Assembly: GCA_023376005.1 (NCBI GenBank)
Contig: CM042179.1
Span: 16,419,148-16,483,147 of the forward strand
Source of the DNA: Doryteuthis pealeii
Taxonomy: Eukaryota > Mollusca > Cephalopoda > Myopsida > Loliginidae
DNA: 64,000 nt
Reading direction: 5' to 3'
Made by a program: the position numbers and the translations under genes. Shown here one piece after another: positions 10,901-20,149 of this stretch. The notes under the pieces were generated by a model. It did no database searches. It saw only the letters and a program-made list of their open reading frames with translations, and was not told the origin of the DNA. How positions within the stretch are numbered: the first letter of the stretch is position 1; each line of letters begins with the position of its first letter.

Positions 10901-11910
10901 ATAATACTCCATGGTGATTGGTGTCTTTCTCAAGAGCACCCCATGCATAATACTCCATGGTGATTGGTATCTTTCTCAAGAGCACCCCATGCATAATACT
11001 CCATGGTGATTGGTGTCTTTCTCAAGAGCACCCATGCATAATACTCCATGGTGATTGGTTCTTTCTCAAGAGCACCCCATGCATAATAACTCCATGGTGA
11101 TTGGTGTCTTTCTCAAGAGCACCCCATGCATAATACTCCATGGTGATTGGTGTCTTTCTCAAGAGCACCCCATGTATAATACTCCATGGTGATTGGTGTC
11201 TTTGAGCACCCCATGCATAATACTCCATGGTGATTGGTATCTTTCTCAAGAGCACCCCATGCATAATATCCATGGTGATTGTATCTTTCTCAAGAGCACC
11301 CCATGCATAATACTCCATGGTGATTGGTGTCTTTCTCAAGAGCACCCCATGCATAATACTCCATGGTGATTGGTGTCTTTCTCAAGAGCACCCCATGCAT
11401 AATACTCCATGGTGATTGGTGTCTTTCTCAAGAGCACCCCATGCATAATACTCCATGGTGATTGGTGTCTTTCTCAAGAGCACCCATGCATAATACTCCA
11501 TGGTGATTGGTTCTTTCTCAAGAGCACCCCATGCATAATACTCCATGGTGATTGGTGTCTTTCTCAAGAGCACCCATGCATAATCTCCATGGTGATTGGT
11601 ATCTTTCTCAAGAGCACCCCATGCATAATACTCCATGGTGATGGTGTCTTTCTCAAGAGCACCCATGCATAATACTCCATGGTGATTGGTGTCTTTCTCA
11701 AGAGCACCCCATGCATAATACTCCATGGGGTTAAGATCTGGGGAGTTCGGAGGCCAAACATTGAGATTGGTGTAGTTGTAAAAATAGCCAACAACCATTT
11801 TTGACTTTTCCCAGAGGTGTGGCAGGGGGGGGGGGCGAATCCTGCTGCCATACATATCTTGTTATCCAGGCCTTGACTACAGTCTTGGATTATCTTATGG
11901 ATTTATCTTA
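7987..11910 (-). pseudogene. Mariner-family transposase, expanded and broken
   Basis: A mariner/Tc1-superfamily transposase on the minus strand. The 5' part reads TVVKAWITRYVWQQDS (catalytic-Asp motif QQD at 11839-11847), then an 11-nt C run (11825-11835) that breaks the frame, then HTSGKSQKWLL and WPPNSPDLNPMEYYAWG, which carries the second catalytic-region Asp. The C-terminus, ending near 8077, reads IKVIFETLP..CSRFQSRIEAVI. Between them the coding segment YYAWGALEKDTNHHARSTK has been amplified into a 3.5-kb tandem array. The element's 3' end CAGGGTGTTCAGGATAA is at 7987 next to a TA. The N-terminal half is missing: sequence from 11916 belongs to a different palindrome. Confidence 0.8.
8224..11729. 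repeat. Two-unit minisatellite derived from transposase codons
   Basis: Two unit types share GGTGATTGGTGTCTTT. A 30-bp unit carries TTGTAGAACGGGCA and dominates 8224-8620. A 46-bp unit carries CTCAAGAGCACCCCATG and CATAATACTCC and dominates from about 8900 to 11729. They mix in between. On the minus strand the 30-bp unit encodes ARSTKDTNHH and the 46-bp unit MEYYAWGALEKDTNHH. The 46-bp length shifts the frame each time. Variants include GGTATC for GGTGTC and many 1-5 bp deletions. Confidence 0.95.
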
Positions 11911-11915
11911 TTACA

Positions 11916-12337
11916 ACTTATCGATTTGGTCGAAACAGGCCTGTCAGCAATCACATAACAAACATCATATGTTTTTTCAAAATGTTAAATTTCATACTGT
12001 CGGATTAATTTCCATCTATTTTTCATATTATATATATATATATATATATATTAAGGGGTGTGGAGGCTGGACTGGGCAACTTTTTTACATTTGGATAGAA
12101 TCTGTGGATTAGTCCACCAAAGTTTTTTATCCCAAGTACTAATCCACAGATTCCATCCAAATGTAAAAAAGTTGGCCAGTCCAGCCCCCACACCCCTTAA
12201 TATATATATATATATATATATATAATATGAAAAATAGATGGAAATTAATCCGACAGTATGAAATTTAACATTTTGAAAAAACATATGATGTTTGTTATGT
12301 GATTGCTGACAGGCCTGTTTCGACCAAATCGATAAGT
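11916..12337. repeat. Long palindrome (about 198-bp arms)
   Basis: Arms 11916-12113 and 12138-12337 are reverse complements with very few differences, around a 24-nt loop. Each arm contains ACTTATCGATTTGGTCGAAA, ACAGGCCTGT, a (TA)n tract and AAGGGGTGTGG. The GGTCGAAACAGGCCTGTC piece is the 3' half of a hammerhead. The element interrupts the mariner copy. Confidence 0.9.
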
Positions 12338-12356
12338 TGGTCTTCATCAAAGAGCG
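12304..12356 (-). ncRNA. Decayed hammerhead ribozyme
   Basis: On the minus strand: TTGATGA where CTGATGA is expected, stem II GACCA/TGGTC, GAAA, stem III palindrome ACAGGCCTGT, cleavage triplet GUC, then AGC. The invariant C3 is T and stem I GCT is offset by two bases, so this copy is probably inactive. A third copy at 12598-12650 keeps GATGAAACAGGCCTGTC but lacks stem II, apparently through a deletion between short GA.. repeats. Confidence 0.5.
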
Positions 12357-12605
12357 ACATAGACGAGAAGAAAATATCCGTTAAAAAGACTGTTTACTAA
12401 GCGAACGCTGAAATCAACCGCTGAAATTTTTGAAAAATGCATGTTACTATGAACTATAATGCTTCTGATTTTTAAAAATTAAAAATAAAATTTATTTTAT
12501 TTTTAAAACAGAACAAAAAATTTCAGCGGTTGATTTCAGCGTTCGCTTAGTAAACAGTCTTTTTAACGGATATTTTTCTTCTCGTCTATGTCGCTCTTTG
12601 ATGAA
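12343..12605. repeat. Second palindrome, abutting the first
   Basis: Arms 12343-12431 and 12515-12605 (about 90 bp) are inverted copies beginning TTCATCAAAGAGCGACATAG, with an 83-nt AT-rich loop. A direct copy of part of the first palindrome (ACAGGCCTGTCAGCAATCAC) follows at 12606. Together the region is a head-to-head/tail-to-tail array of one element. Confidence 0.9.
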
Positions 12606-12665
12606 ACAGGCCTGTCAGCAATCACATAACAAACATCATGTTTTTTCAAAATGTTAAATTTCATA

Positions 12666-14765
12666 TATATAATATATATATATATATATACATATATATC
12701 AATGAAGACAGATACCAAGATTTTATTTCAAATACAACCTCTGGATATATAACTAAATACCGTTTGTCACTAGCAAAAAATGGTATTATATGAAGAATCC
12801 CCAAGATCAGAGGAAAGCTGCAACTGCATGGATCTGGTATTCCCACACTGACATAAAATCAACAAAACCAAGTACTACTGGGATACCTTTGATTAATGAT
12901 AATGATGCTTCATCTCTAAAACCATACAAAACTTCAGGTTCATTATCTTTGTGCAATTGCTGCAGTCGTTGAAGTTATATCTCTAATATCATTCCTGCTA
13001 AATAAAAATAAATCTCAAAAGAATAAATAATAAATAATGTTAAAAATCTATGAAATACAAATTAATTATTTTTTTCATTACAGTTTCAATGACGACATTA
13101 TTTGAATAAGATCTTCAAAAGTTCTTTAATGCCTTGTTTGATCAACAGTCAAACTATTCAAAATGATTTTCCATGTCGAGTCATTACTAGGCTCAAATAC
13201 ACAGGAAACACCTAGGGAAGGCCAGAGTATACAGCAGCTGAAATACCATAATAAAGATGAGAACAACTTTCTGAAAAAACAAATTTATATATATCAAACA
13301 TTATCTCAAAAATACAAATAACATTTTTTTCTGTCTTCTTGTTTTTTTTATTGCAATATTTTAAATTTGAATCTCACTTGCTGATATGTCTACATGACCA
13401 AATTACTAAGTCCATAGACTGGCTCTTCATTAAAAAAAACAGAAAAGTTTTTGTTGATAAGGAATCAACTGCATAACATTCATTCATTTTTATTTCAGAT
13501 GCCTCACCATGGAGCAGTGGTTAACAATCTAGACAAACAGACTAATTCCCTAATACAATCTTTGACCTTTACTAAGTAATTCACAACTCTGACCTTGTTA
13601 AATTTAATAACATTTCCTTGCCATTTTCTATCTACAATTGATTCCACTTAAGTGCCACATGTCAAATTACGCCATAAAAGCAACCAAAAACATTTGTTGT
13701 GCAAAAAAAAAAATTCAAAGGTAAAGTTGCACACTTAAATTTCTTTATGAAATAAACATTGCTTATTGCAAAATAAGTTTCAAATTACAAGTTAATTTTG
13801 CAATGAATGTAAATTAAATTTTCATGTGAAATTTATGGACTTACTGAATAACATTGTTGAATCATGTAACAGAGTGGTAACAGCTCTACAAATTTTTTTT
13901 ATTATGGTTTTTCATTGGAAGAACTAAAGGTTATACCACCAAACACATGATATCTGTTAAATTTAGCTTGGACTGGCACAAGGTCAAAATGGAAGTGGAT
14001 ATATGGAATAAGAAGATAGTGGTGTATCAATGTTACAAGTATAGACAGCCTACCTGCCTTAAATATTCTGGTTTTAACCTGGACTCAATAACCAACCAAT
14101 GGAAAATACAAAACTATCTTTACTACAAAAGTATGTACACTACCAACAGAATATTTCATTATCCAGTTTTTTTTATTCAATTAATTCAGTGATGAATATT
14201 ATTACTTATTAAGTATATAATTTACCTGTTGTTTTTTAACACATGTAAATAAGTATATCCTTTATGTATTAAGAAATATAGATAAATGATACAACTGGAT
14301 GTATAATAATATTCATCACTGAATTCATTTATTAGGTCAATCTAAATTAATGCTGAGAAAAATGTTTTTCCTTTTCATAATTTGGAAAAAAAGAGAAATC
14401 TTTTACACACTACTTGTGCCGAATGAATTGGATAAATACCTCCCTACAAACAAACCCACTGACACTACACACACAAATATGCCTGAATACATCCACACAT
14501 CAAATACACATACCATATATAATTTTAAATATGTGAATTGGTTTACTAAATATTTGTCATAGTTTTATGGCACAGAAATCGTTAATTTGTAATTTTCTTT
14601 GTTGAACAAATATATAAAACATGGGTGTTGTAATATGTATGTTGCCATTTATAAATTACAAAAAAGGAAGCAATCTCCAAATCCAATAAAGTTAATTTTA
14701 TTGCTTTTAGTTCATAAATCATTTCTTTTTTATTTTTATTTATTAAAAATCAGTCGGTAAAGATA
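12666..14765. other. Non-coding DNA, no element recognised
   Basis: Starts with a (TA)n tract. Reading frames at 12790-12972 and 13947-14192 show no family resemblance and no splice context I can support. Nothing else is recognisable. Confidence 0.5.
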
Positions 14766-14771
14766 AGAAGG

Positions 14772-15062
14772 CGCTTGGCATAATGGTTATCATCAAAGAA
14801 AATGGATTCAGTGACATGAGTTCAAATCCTGGACAAGGCTGTTTGCATTTCATATAGTGCTAATACCCTTGGGATAGGTATGCACCCAGCCATTCTCCTT
14901 CCAAATGTGGGTAAATAATAGGGTAGATTGGGCTTTTTAACCTTGGCTAGGCAACCAGTCTAGCAGAAAGAAAACTCTGAATTCAAACCGGTTAAACTCT
15001 GCTTAAGAAGTTAACCTTGTGTCACATCCTGCTCATGTGGAGGGGTTGGTAAATCCATACAA
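14772..15062 (+). mobile_element. tRNA-derived SINE (family S1)
   Basis: A-box-like TGGCATAATGG at 14776 and B-box-like GAGTTCAAATCC at 14818-14829. The body has GGTATGCACCCAGCCATTCTC, AACCTTGGCTAGGCAACCAG, and the end CTTGTGTCACATCCTGCTC. At least four more copies occur in this window (50583-50848 -, 54833-55064 -, 58843-59090 +, 60325-60596 -). Confidence 0.75.
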
Positions 15063-15248
15063 GAAGAATTTTTCAGGGCATTGAAAACCATAAATTTTCT
15101 TGTTTAAGAATGTATTGTTTTTTTTTTTGTTTTTTTTTTTTGCTAGGAATCATTTTGATACTAACAAATTTCCAGTAAGTCTTTTGCAAGTAAACTAGTG
15201 TTATGAATTATATATTACAATTATTTTGTTAGCTTTATATCCATTCAC

Positions 15249-15741
15249 ATGATTGGGGACACAGACTTCTTTGACATTGTTGCTGGAGTCCTACAAGGAG
15301 ATACATTAGCACCATATATATTTATGCATACTTCGAATGTCATAAAAGAAAAAGGCTTCACCCTAAAAAAGGCAGGAAGCTGCCGATATACTACAGAGAC
15401 TATTACAGATGCTGACTATGCACTTCTCACAAATACATTATCACTGGTGCATAGCCTAGAGAAGGTGGCAAGATGGCCTCTATGTGAATTCAGATAAAAC
15501 TGAGTTTATGTTTTTTAAACAAGATGGAGGCATCTCCACACTGGATAGTAAGTCTCTCAAATTAATTGAGCAGTTCATATACCTAGGTAGTAATATCTCA
15601 TCTATAGAAAGCAATGTCAATGTGATCATAGAAAAGGTATGGATTGCTATGGACAGATTATTAATCATATGGAAATCTGCTCTGACTGATAAAATTATAG
15701 TGGTACGTCAGGGTAACCAGTTTATAGTGGTTGGCAATTAA
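15249..15741 (+). pseudogene. RTE-like LINE reverse transcriptase fragment
   Basis: Two overlapping frames (15249-15497 and 15484-15741) carry the RT palm and thumb of an RTE-like ORF2: DTDFFDIVAGVLQGDTLAPY, then ITDADYALLTNT, then NSDKTEFMFF, LIEQFIYLGSNISS and AMDRLLIIWKS. The YADD catalytic box is cut to DADYA..LL by an in-frame deletion, and the frame shifts near 15490, so it is inactive. The finger domain and endonuclease are absent. Confidence 0.75.
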
Positions 15742-15766
15742 AGGAGGTTGTTTTGGATGATGTATG

Positions 15767-15772
15767 GTATAT

Positions 15773-15815
<43 letters not shown>
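15767..15815. repeat. (TA)n microsatellite
   Basis: Mostly TA dinucleotides, directly bordering the Penelope-type flank that starts at 15816; such arrays border all copies of that flank in this window. Confidence 0.85.
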
Positions 15816-15819
<4 letters not shown>

Positions 15820-16260
15820 ATAAAGGAAGGAAGAACTCAACACCGTAATTCCATAATAAATTTATTTCGAACAAAATTGGGGCCCATATAAATCCAAGTT
15901 GATTTAAACCGGCTCCCCAAATTTTCATCTCATCAGATGGGTCTCAATTCACTTATGGACAAGCACATCACAAAAAAACCCAAAAAGCTGAATATTAAAA
16001 AAATATATAAATTCAAACAAAAACAAAAAATAAAAAATATAAAAAATATTTTTAACAGTATAGGATTGTAACTATAGAAACAGGAAGTGAATGAGAAAAA
16101 AGAGATACATTTCAAGGTTGGCTTCTTAGGGTGTCCAGACAAACAAAAAAGTGACAAGACAGAAAAAACAGAGTAGTATATTAAAATATAAATAGACAAG
16201 TGAATAAAAATTTTTTTTTTAAATTTAAACATTAGAGTATAATGATGTATAAAAGAAAAT
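15816..16260 (-). mobile_element. Penelope-type 3' flank, minus strand
   Basis: Reverse-complement copy of the region that follows the Penelope ORF at about 41770-42195: GGAAGGAAGAACTCAACACC, the hammerhead, ACTTATGGACAAGCACATCAC, GTGTCCAGACA and ATACATCATT-type sequence in the same order. It continues into (TAA)n to about 16465. A second minus-strand copy is 45351-46005. Confidence 0.7.
15851..15941 (-). ncRNA. Hammerhead ribozyme, degenerate stem II
   Basis: Minus strand: CCAT / ATGG stem I, CTGATGAG, a long stem II ending TTGGGG / CCCCAA, CGAAA, palindromic stem III ATAAATTTAT, U-U. Core bases are intact but the base of stem II carries mismatches (ATG against GTT), unlike the copy at 42075. 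Confidence 0.5.
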
Positions 16261-16299
16261 ACTAGTTATGATATAAATAATAAAAATAAATTAATAGTA

Positions 16300-16330
16300 A
16301 GATAATAATAAAAAAATAAAATCAATTAAA

Positions 16331-16367
<37 letters not shown>

Positions 16368-16470
16368 TAAAATAAATTGAAAAAATATATAAATTAAAAA
16401 TAATCATAATAATAATAAGATAAATTAAAAATACTAATACTAATAATAATAATGATAATATTAAGATAAA
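16300..16470. repeat. (TAA)n-rich tract
   Basis: Imperfect TAA/TAAA repeats joining the minus-strand Penelope flank to the plus-strand Penelope tail at 16473. The same kind of tract lies at 45790-46005 and, in the opposite sense, at 40240-41720. Confidence 0.8.
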
Positions 16471-16472
16471 TT

Positions 16473-17090
16473 AAACCCTTTCATAAAATGGGAATTTATT
16501 AAAAACATCTTCCACCCCAAATGGATTTAAAGGTAGGTGTAACCTCTGTCTGGATGAGAAGATATGTATCCTGAAATATAGACCCACTGGCCAACTACTC
16601 AATAAAAGAAACCAATTGATTTTTAAATGTAGACATAAAAATAAATTTAAATTAGTATAATCTTATTGACTGGAAGTTAGTGATTAAAGTTGGGGTGTTC
16701 TGAGGAATGGTTTCTTGTTCAAATTGTATTTATTGTAACCTGTTACTGTGTTTAATCAGGCGTATAAACCTTATATTGTATCCGTGAATGGAGATTCTGA
16801 GTGAATTACAATAGATTTGATATTTATTGATGTCATTTAATGCCAATGATAGCAGAATAATATTGACTTATTTGGTATTTACCTATGAAATTAATACTAT
16901 ATAGATTCTTGTTTTCTCAACTAAACTTTGATATTCTTCAACTTAGCTATAGAGTGTTTTGATTAAATTGATGTTAACGATATTTATACATGTTTTTAGA
17001 AATTGATTAGACCTATGAATATATAGACGTTGGATGTTATACAAATTACATGTGGATCTGTGTAGTGTGTATGTATTTATGTGTATATAT
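16473..17090 (+). mobile_element. 5'-truncated Penelope-like element, 3' end
   Basis: From CCCTTTCATAAAATGGGAAT this matches the end of the GIY-YIG domain coded at about 39931-40119 almost base for base (ACCTCTGTCTGGATGAGAAG, ACCCACTGGCCAACTACTC), including the stop near 16658. The 3' UTR follows (TGAGGAATGGTTTCTTGTTC). Only the last ~60 codons remain. Confidence 0.8.
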
Positions 17091-17258
17091 AATTTATTTT
17101 ATCATTATTTTTCTATTATTATTCTTAACTTATTTTATTATTATTTAAAATTTTTTTAATTTATAAAATTTTTATTTTTTTTTATTTTATTATTATTAAT
17201 ATTTTATATATATTTTTATTATTATTATTTTTATAAATTTTTTAAATTCATTATTTAG

Positions 17259-17291
<33 letters not shown>

Positions 17292-17332
17292 CGGTAATTT
17301 AATTCATCTAATTATTATTATTATTATTATTA
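17091..17332. repeat. (TTA)n-rich Penelope 3' UTR tract
   Basis: Long imperfect TTA/TTTA repeats equivalent to those after the Penelope ORF at 40240. The array is interrupted by the Helitron at 17333 and resumes at 17951. Confidence 0.75.
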
Positions 17333-17950
17333 TCTTATTATAATGGAGATTGTGTGTTTTTCTGTCTGTAACCGAAACTATATTACTAATCGAGTCACAA
17401 TTAACATAGTTATTTTCATCACATTCTTCATGATTTTATTTATATTTAAACCTCAATTATTAATAAAATTGCTTCACCTTTTTATTAGTGTTGTCCATAT
17501 CTAAATACTAATAACATGCTATTGTATTTATATATACAAAAAATAGCGGTTTGCAGTGTGAACAGGAAGGCTAATTTGCATATTGATATTAAAAATGTGA
17601 TTTTATTAAATATGTGCTTAGTATTATTGATTTCTAACTATTTGGTTTTATTTTAATGAATATAAGCAAAAATCTCTCCAATGAATCTTAAATGAAATCC
17701 ATTAACAAGAAAAAATAAGTGTAATTTTATTCTTTATTTCCTAATTTAACTAAATAGTTAAATAAGTAAAATTCAGCAATGAAAGACGGCAGTGATGGAA
17801 GAGTAAGTTTCATTTCTATTTTTCTATTATACCCCCACTCTGTTTCAAATCTTTTTTATCTGCATTCTTATTAGACTTTCTAATTTAATACGATATTTCA
17901 TTACATTAAAACTTAAATACTTGCACCCGGAGGGTGCATATATTTGCTAG
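17333..17950 (+). mobile_element. Non-autonomous Helitron
   Basis: Starts TCTTATTATAATGGAGATT and ends in CTAG at 17947-17950. The hairpin TGCACCC-GGA-GGGTGCA (17922-17938) sits about 9 nt before CTAG. It lies between host A (17332) and host T (17951) with no target duplication. TC..hairpin..CTRR in an AT site is the diagnostic Helitron structure. The target was a (TTA)n array, which continues on both sides. No Rep/helicase coding is present. A second member is at 57625-58050 on the minus strand. Confidence 0.85.
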
Positions 17951-17957
17951 TTATTAT

Positions 17958-18032
<75 letters not shown>

Positions 18033-18060
18033 CATCTTTAATTCATCTTATTATTATTAG
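17951..18060. repeat. (TAA)n/(TTA)n microsatellite
   Basis: Nearly perfect ATA/TAA repeats for about 85 bp followed by TTATTA-rich DNA; the right-hand part of the array split by the Helitron. Confidence 0.9.
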
Positions 18061-18130
18061 TATCTTTAATTTATTTTATTTTATTATTACTATCATATAT
18101 ATTTTTTTTATATATGTTATATATAATATT

Positions 18131-18384
18131 AGGCATATTTGTTCCTTCTTCAAGTAACTTGATAATGCAGTCTGATTTTTTATTTTGTGGTTAGAGAACA
18201 TTAAACATTCTTTCTCTAACCACAAAATCAAAAATCAGATTGCAATCAAATTCCAATAGTAACTTGATAATGCAGTCTGATTTTTGATTTTGTGGTTAGA
18301 GAAAGAATGTTTAATGTTCTCTAACCACAAAATAAAAAATCAGACTGCATTATCAAGTTACTTGAAGAAGGAACAAATATGCCT
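18131..18384. repeat. 109-bp-arm perfect palindrome of Penelope sequence
   Basis: Arms 18131-18239 and 18276-18384 are exact reverse complements by eye. Inside each arm a second inverted pair (CTAACCACAAAAT / ATTTTGTGGTTAG) is nested. The unit TTCTCTAACCACAAAATC.. matches the GIY-YIG coding region at about 39863-39905. The spacer CAAATTCCAATAGTA matches the next bases (reverse complement) of that gene. So this is a multiply inverted piece of a Penelope endonuclease gene. Confidence 0.9.
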
Positions 18385-18884
18385 TGTATTAAAACATTAA
18401 AGTTACAGTAATAAGAAAGTCAAAATATAGTGTTCAAAGTTCATCAGAATATGCTTTTTTTAAAAGTTCAGCATTGTAAAGATAGAAAGAGTTAGGTTCA
18501 GTCTTTGTATAAGAAGAGAGAGTATTGCTTATATATCAGCAGTGAAGTAAATTGTAGAGAGGGAAAGATAAAGCTTGTACCTTCAGCAGCAGGCAAATAG
18601 TTTTATGTTCAGCAACGTGGCTTCGTCAAGCATGTGTCGATCTATGAATTTCTACTCAAAAATTTTCATCTTAAATAATCTCGGCATAGGCTACAAATTT
18701 GGTCTTTTTGAAGAATTTTCGTTTAGGCGCGAAAGCCTCTGATTGGTCCGAAATTATCATTTTCATCATTTCTATTATTGATTTATACCTGTGCTGATTC
18801 TATGTGCAGATTGCTTATTTTTGTCATTAATATTTTTGCCTTCAATGTGTCAACTTCCAGTTTCCTTCTTATACGTACCACTAC
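18385..18884. other. Non-coding DNA
   Basis: No gene. It has somewhat higher GC near 18600-18740 (TTTAGGCGCGAAAGCC) but no element that I can name. Confidence 0.5.
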
Positions 18885-19090
18885 AAGATAAAAATTCTTT
18901 CAAGTTGTAGCTGTGTCAGTGCTATTGTATGGCTGCACCACTTAGACTCTAACAAATCGCTTAGAAGAAAAGGTTGATGGGAATTACACAAGCATGCTGT
19001 GTGTTGTCTTGAACAAATCCTAGAAGCACCACCCCACAAAAAATGTAGCTGTACAGCCACTTGCTCCCTATCCGCACAGTATCCACAGTC
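18885..19090 (+). mobile_element. RTE-like LINE fragment, plus strand
   Basis: Encodes remnants of VSVLLYGCTT, a thumb motif of the same RTE-like LINE as at 15249 and 42536, followed by sequence matching its next ~40 codons (CCCCACAAAAAATGTAGCTG), with stops. Confidence 0.65.
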
Positions 19091-19395
19091 TGCACAAAGC
19101 TAATTGATGTGTTTTTGCTGGTTTGCCTACACTTTTATGTCCATGTGTAGGTGTCCACAGAAGAACATCACTTATGAGTTCATCTTTGCCTCTCTCGTAG
19201 TGTCCAGCATGTCTTGCTCATCTTATTGTGTGATAGGAGGTCAGTGGCCTTACAGCTGATTTTTTGTGGGTTGCTGCTTCCAAAATTTGTTTAAGACAGT
19301 ACACAGCTTTTTCTCTAATCATTTCGTTAGCGTTCAAGTGGTGCAGCCATACAATAGCACTGATACACCTACAGCTTGAAAGAATTCTTGTTTTA
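19085..19395 (-). mobile_element. RTE-like LINE fragment, minus strand
   Basis: The same region as the preceding fragment in opposite orientation: the reverse complement reads VSVLLYGCTT.TLTK, KQQPTKNQL, QDMLDTTREAK and FFCGHLHMDIKV. The two pieces meet at about 19085 near TCTGCACAAAGCTAATTGAT. Together they form an inverted LINE pair. Confidence 0.65.
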
Positions 19396-19965
19396 TCTTA
19401 TCAGAAAAAAAAAACTTTTTAGAAAATAAAATTCCAGTTTATATTTGTTAGACATTAATTAATGATTGTTTCCTTTTGGCAAAAATTTCGGGCATTTTTT
19501 TGTCTTGGTAATAAATTTTTTTTTTTTTCAATCTAATTGCGTTTTTCAATTTAATTGTTTTTAAAATGGGGTATTACATTGAGAGAGAGAGAGAGGGAGA
19601 GAGGGGGGGGTGATATTATCCACGTAGAGTCAGGGAACCAGTCTTAGATAAGAATGTTTTACTGTATAAGAAAAAGGGGTAAATCATAATAGGGTTACTT
19701 ATTGAGGTACACATAAAAGTTGAAAGATACCCACTTAAAAATCTTTACATATGTCCCAAACTTGAACCATAGAAAGTTTTTTATCATATCAAAAAAAAAA
19801 AAAAAAAAAAAATTTGACACTAACTAAATCTTATTAATTGTCACAAAATAGTCAAAAATTACTTGAAGGGAAGATAGGAGAAGAAAAAAAAGAAAATAGA
19901 AAAAAATTAGGTCGTTTTAATTTGTTTTTTTTTTTTTGTGGGGGGATTACACTTTTTTTTTAGTT
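19396..19965. other. AT-rich non-coding DNA
   Basis: No gene. A (GA)n tract near 19581-19608 ends in a G run; a poly-A run lies near 19791-19812. Confidence 0.6.
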
Positions 19966-19969
19966 TGAT

Positions 19970-20145
19970 TTTTAAGAGATGGAAAGTTCAGACCTGTCTC
20001 TCGACCCATTGTAGTAATTTACTAAGCTTAGCTTAGTTTAGCACAAAGCCAGAAACTAGGGGCACCCAGTGAGAATCGAACTCGTTAACAAAGAATAGTT
20101 TACCTTTACTAGCTTTGTTCGCTAACTATTTACACCACACCAGAT
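19970..20145 (-). mobile_element. tRNA-derived SINE
   Basis: On the minus strand: GGTGTGGTGTAAATAGTTAG (A-box region) and GAGTTCGATTCTC (B box near 20074-20086), followed by CACTGGGTGCCCCTAGTTTC and an A-rich tail. No long copy elsewhere in the window. Confidence 0.6.
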
Positions 20146-20149
20146 CCTT

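Noticed and set aside
8224..11729. Regularly repeated units resembling a CRISPR array
   Set aside because: Units are directly contiguous with no unique spacers and the locus is eukaryotic.
8077..11855. Many overlapping 60-230-codon frames with DTNHH, MHGVLL or GVFLKS repeats
   Set aside because: They are translations of the minisatellite in different frames; only the flanking non-repeated ends carry transposase homology.
12790..14192. Frames at 12790-12972 and 13947-14192 as possible exons
   Set aside because: No recognisable domain and no convincing splice sites; could not be supported.
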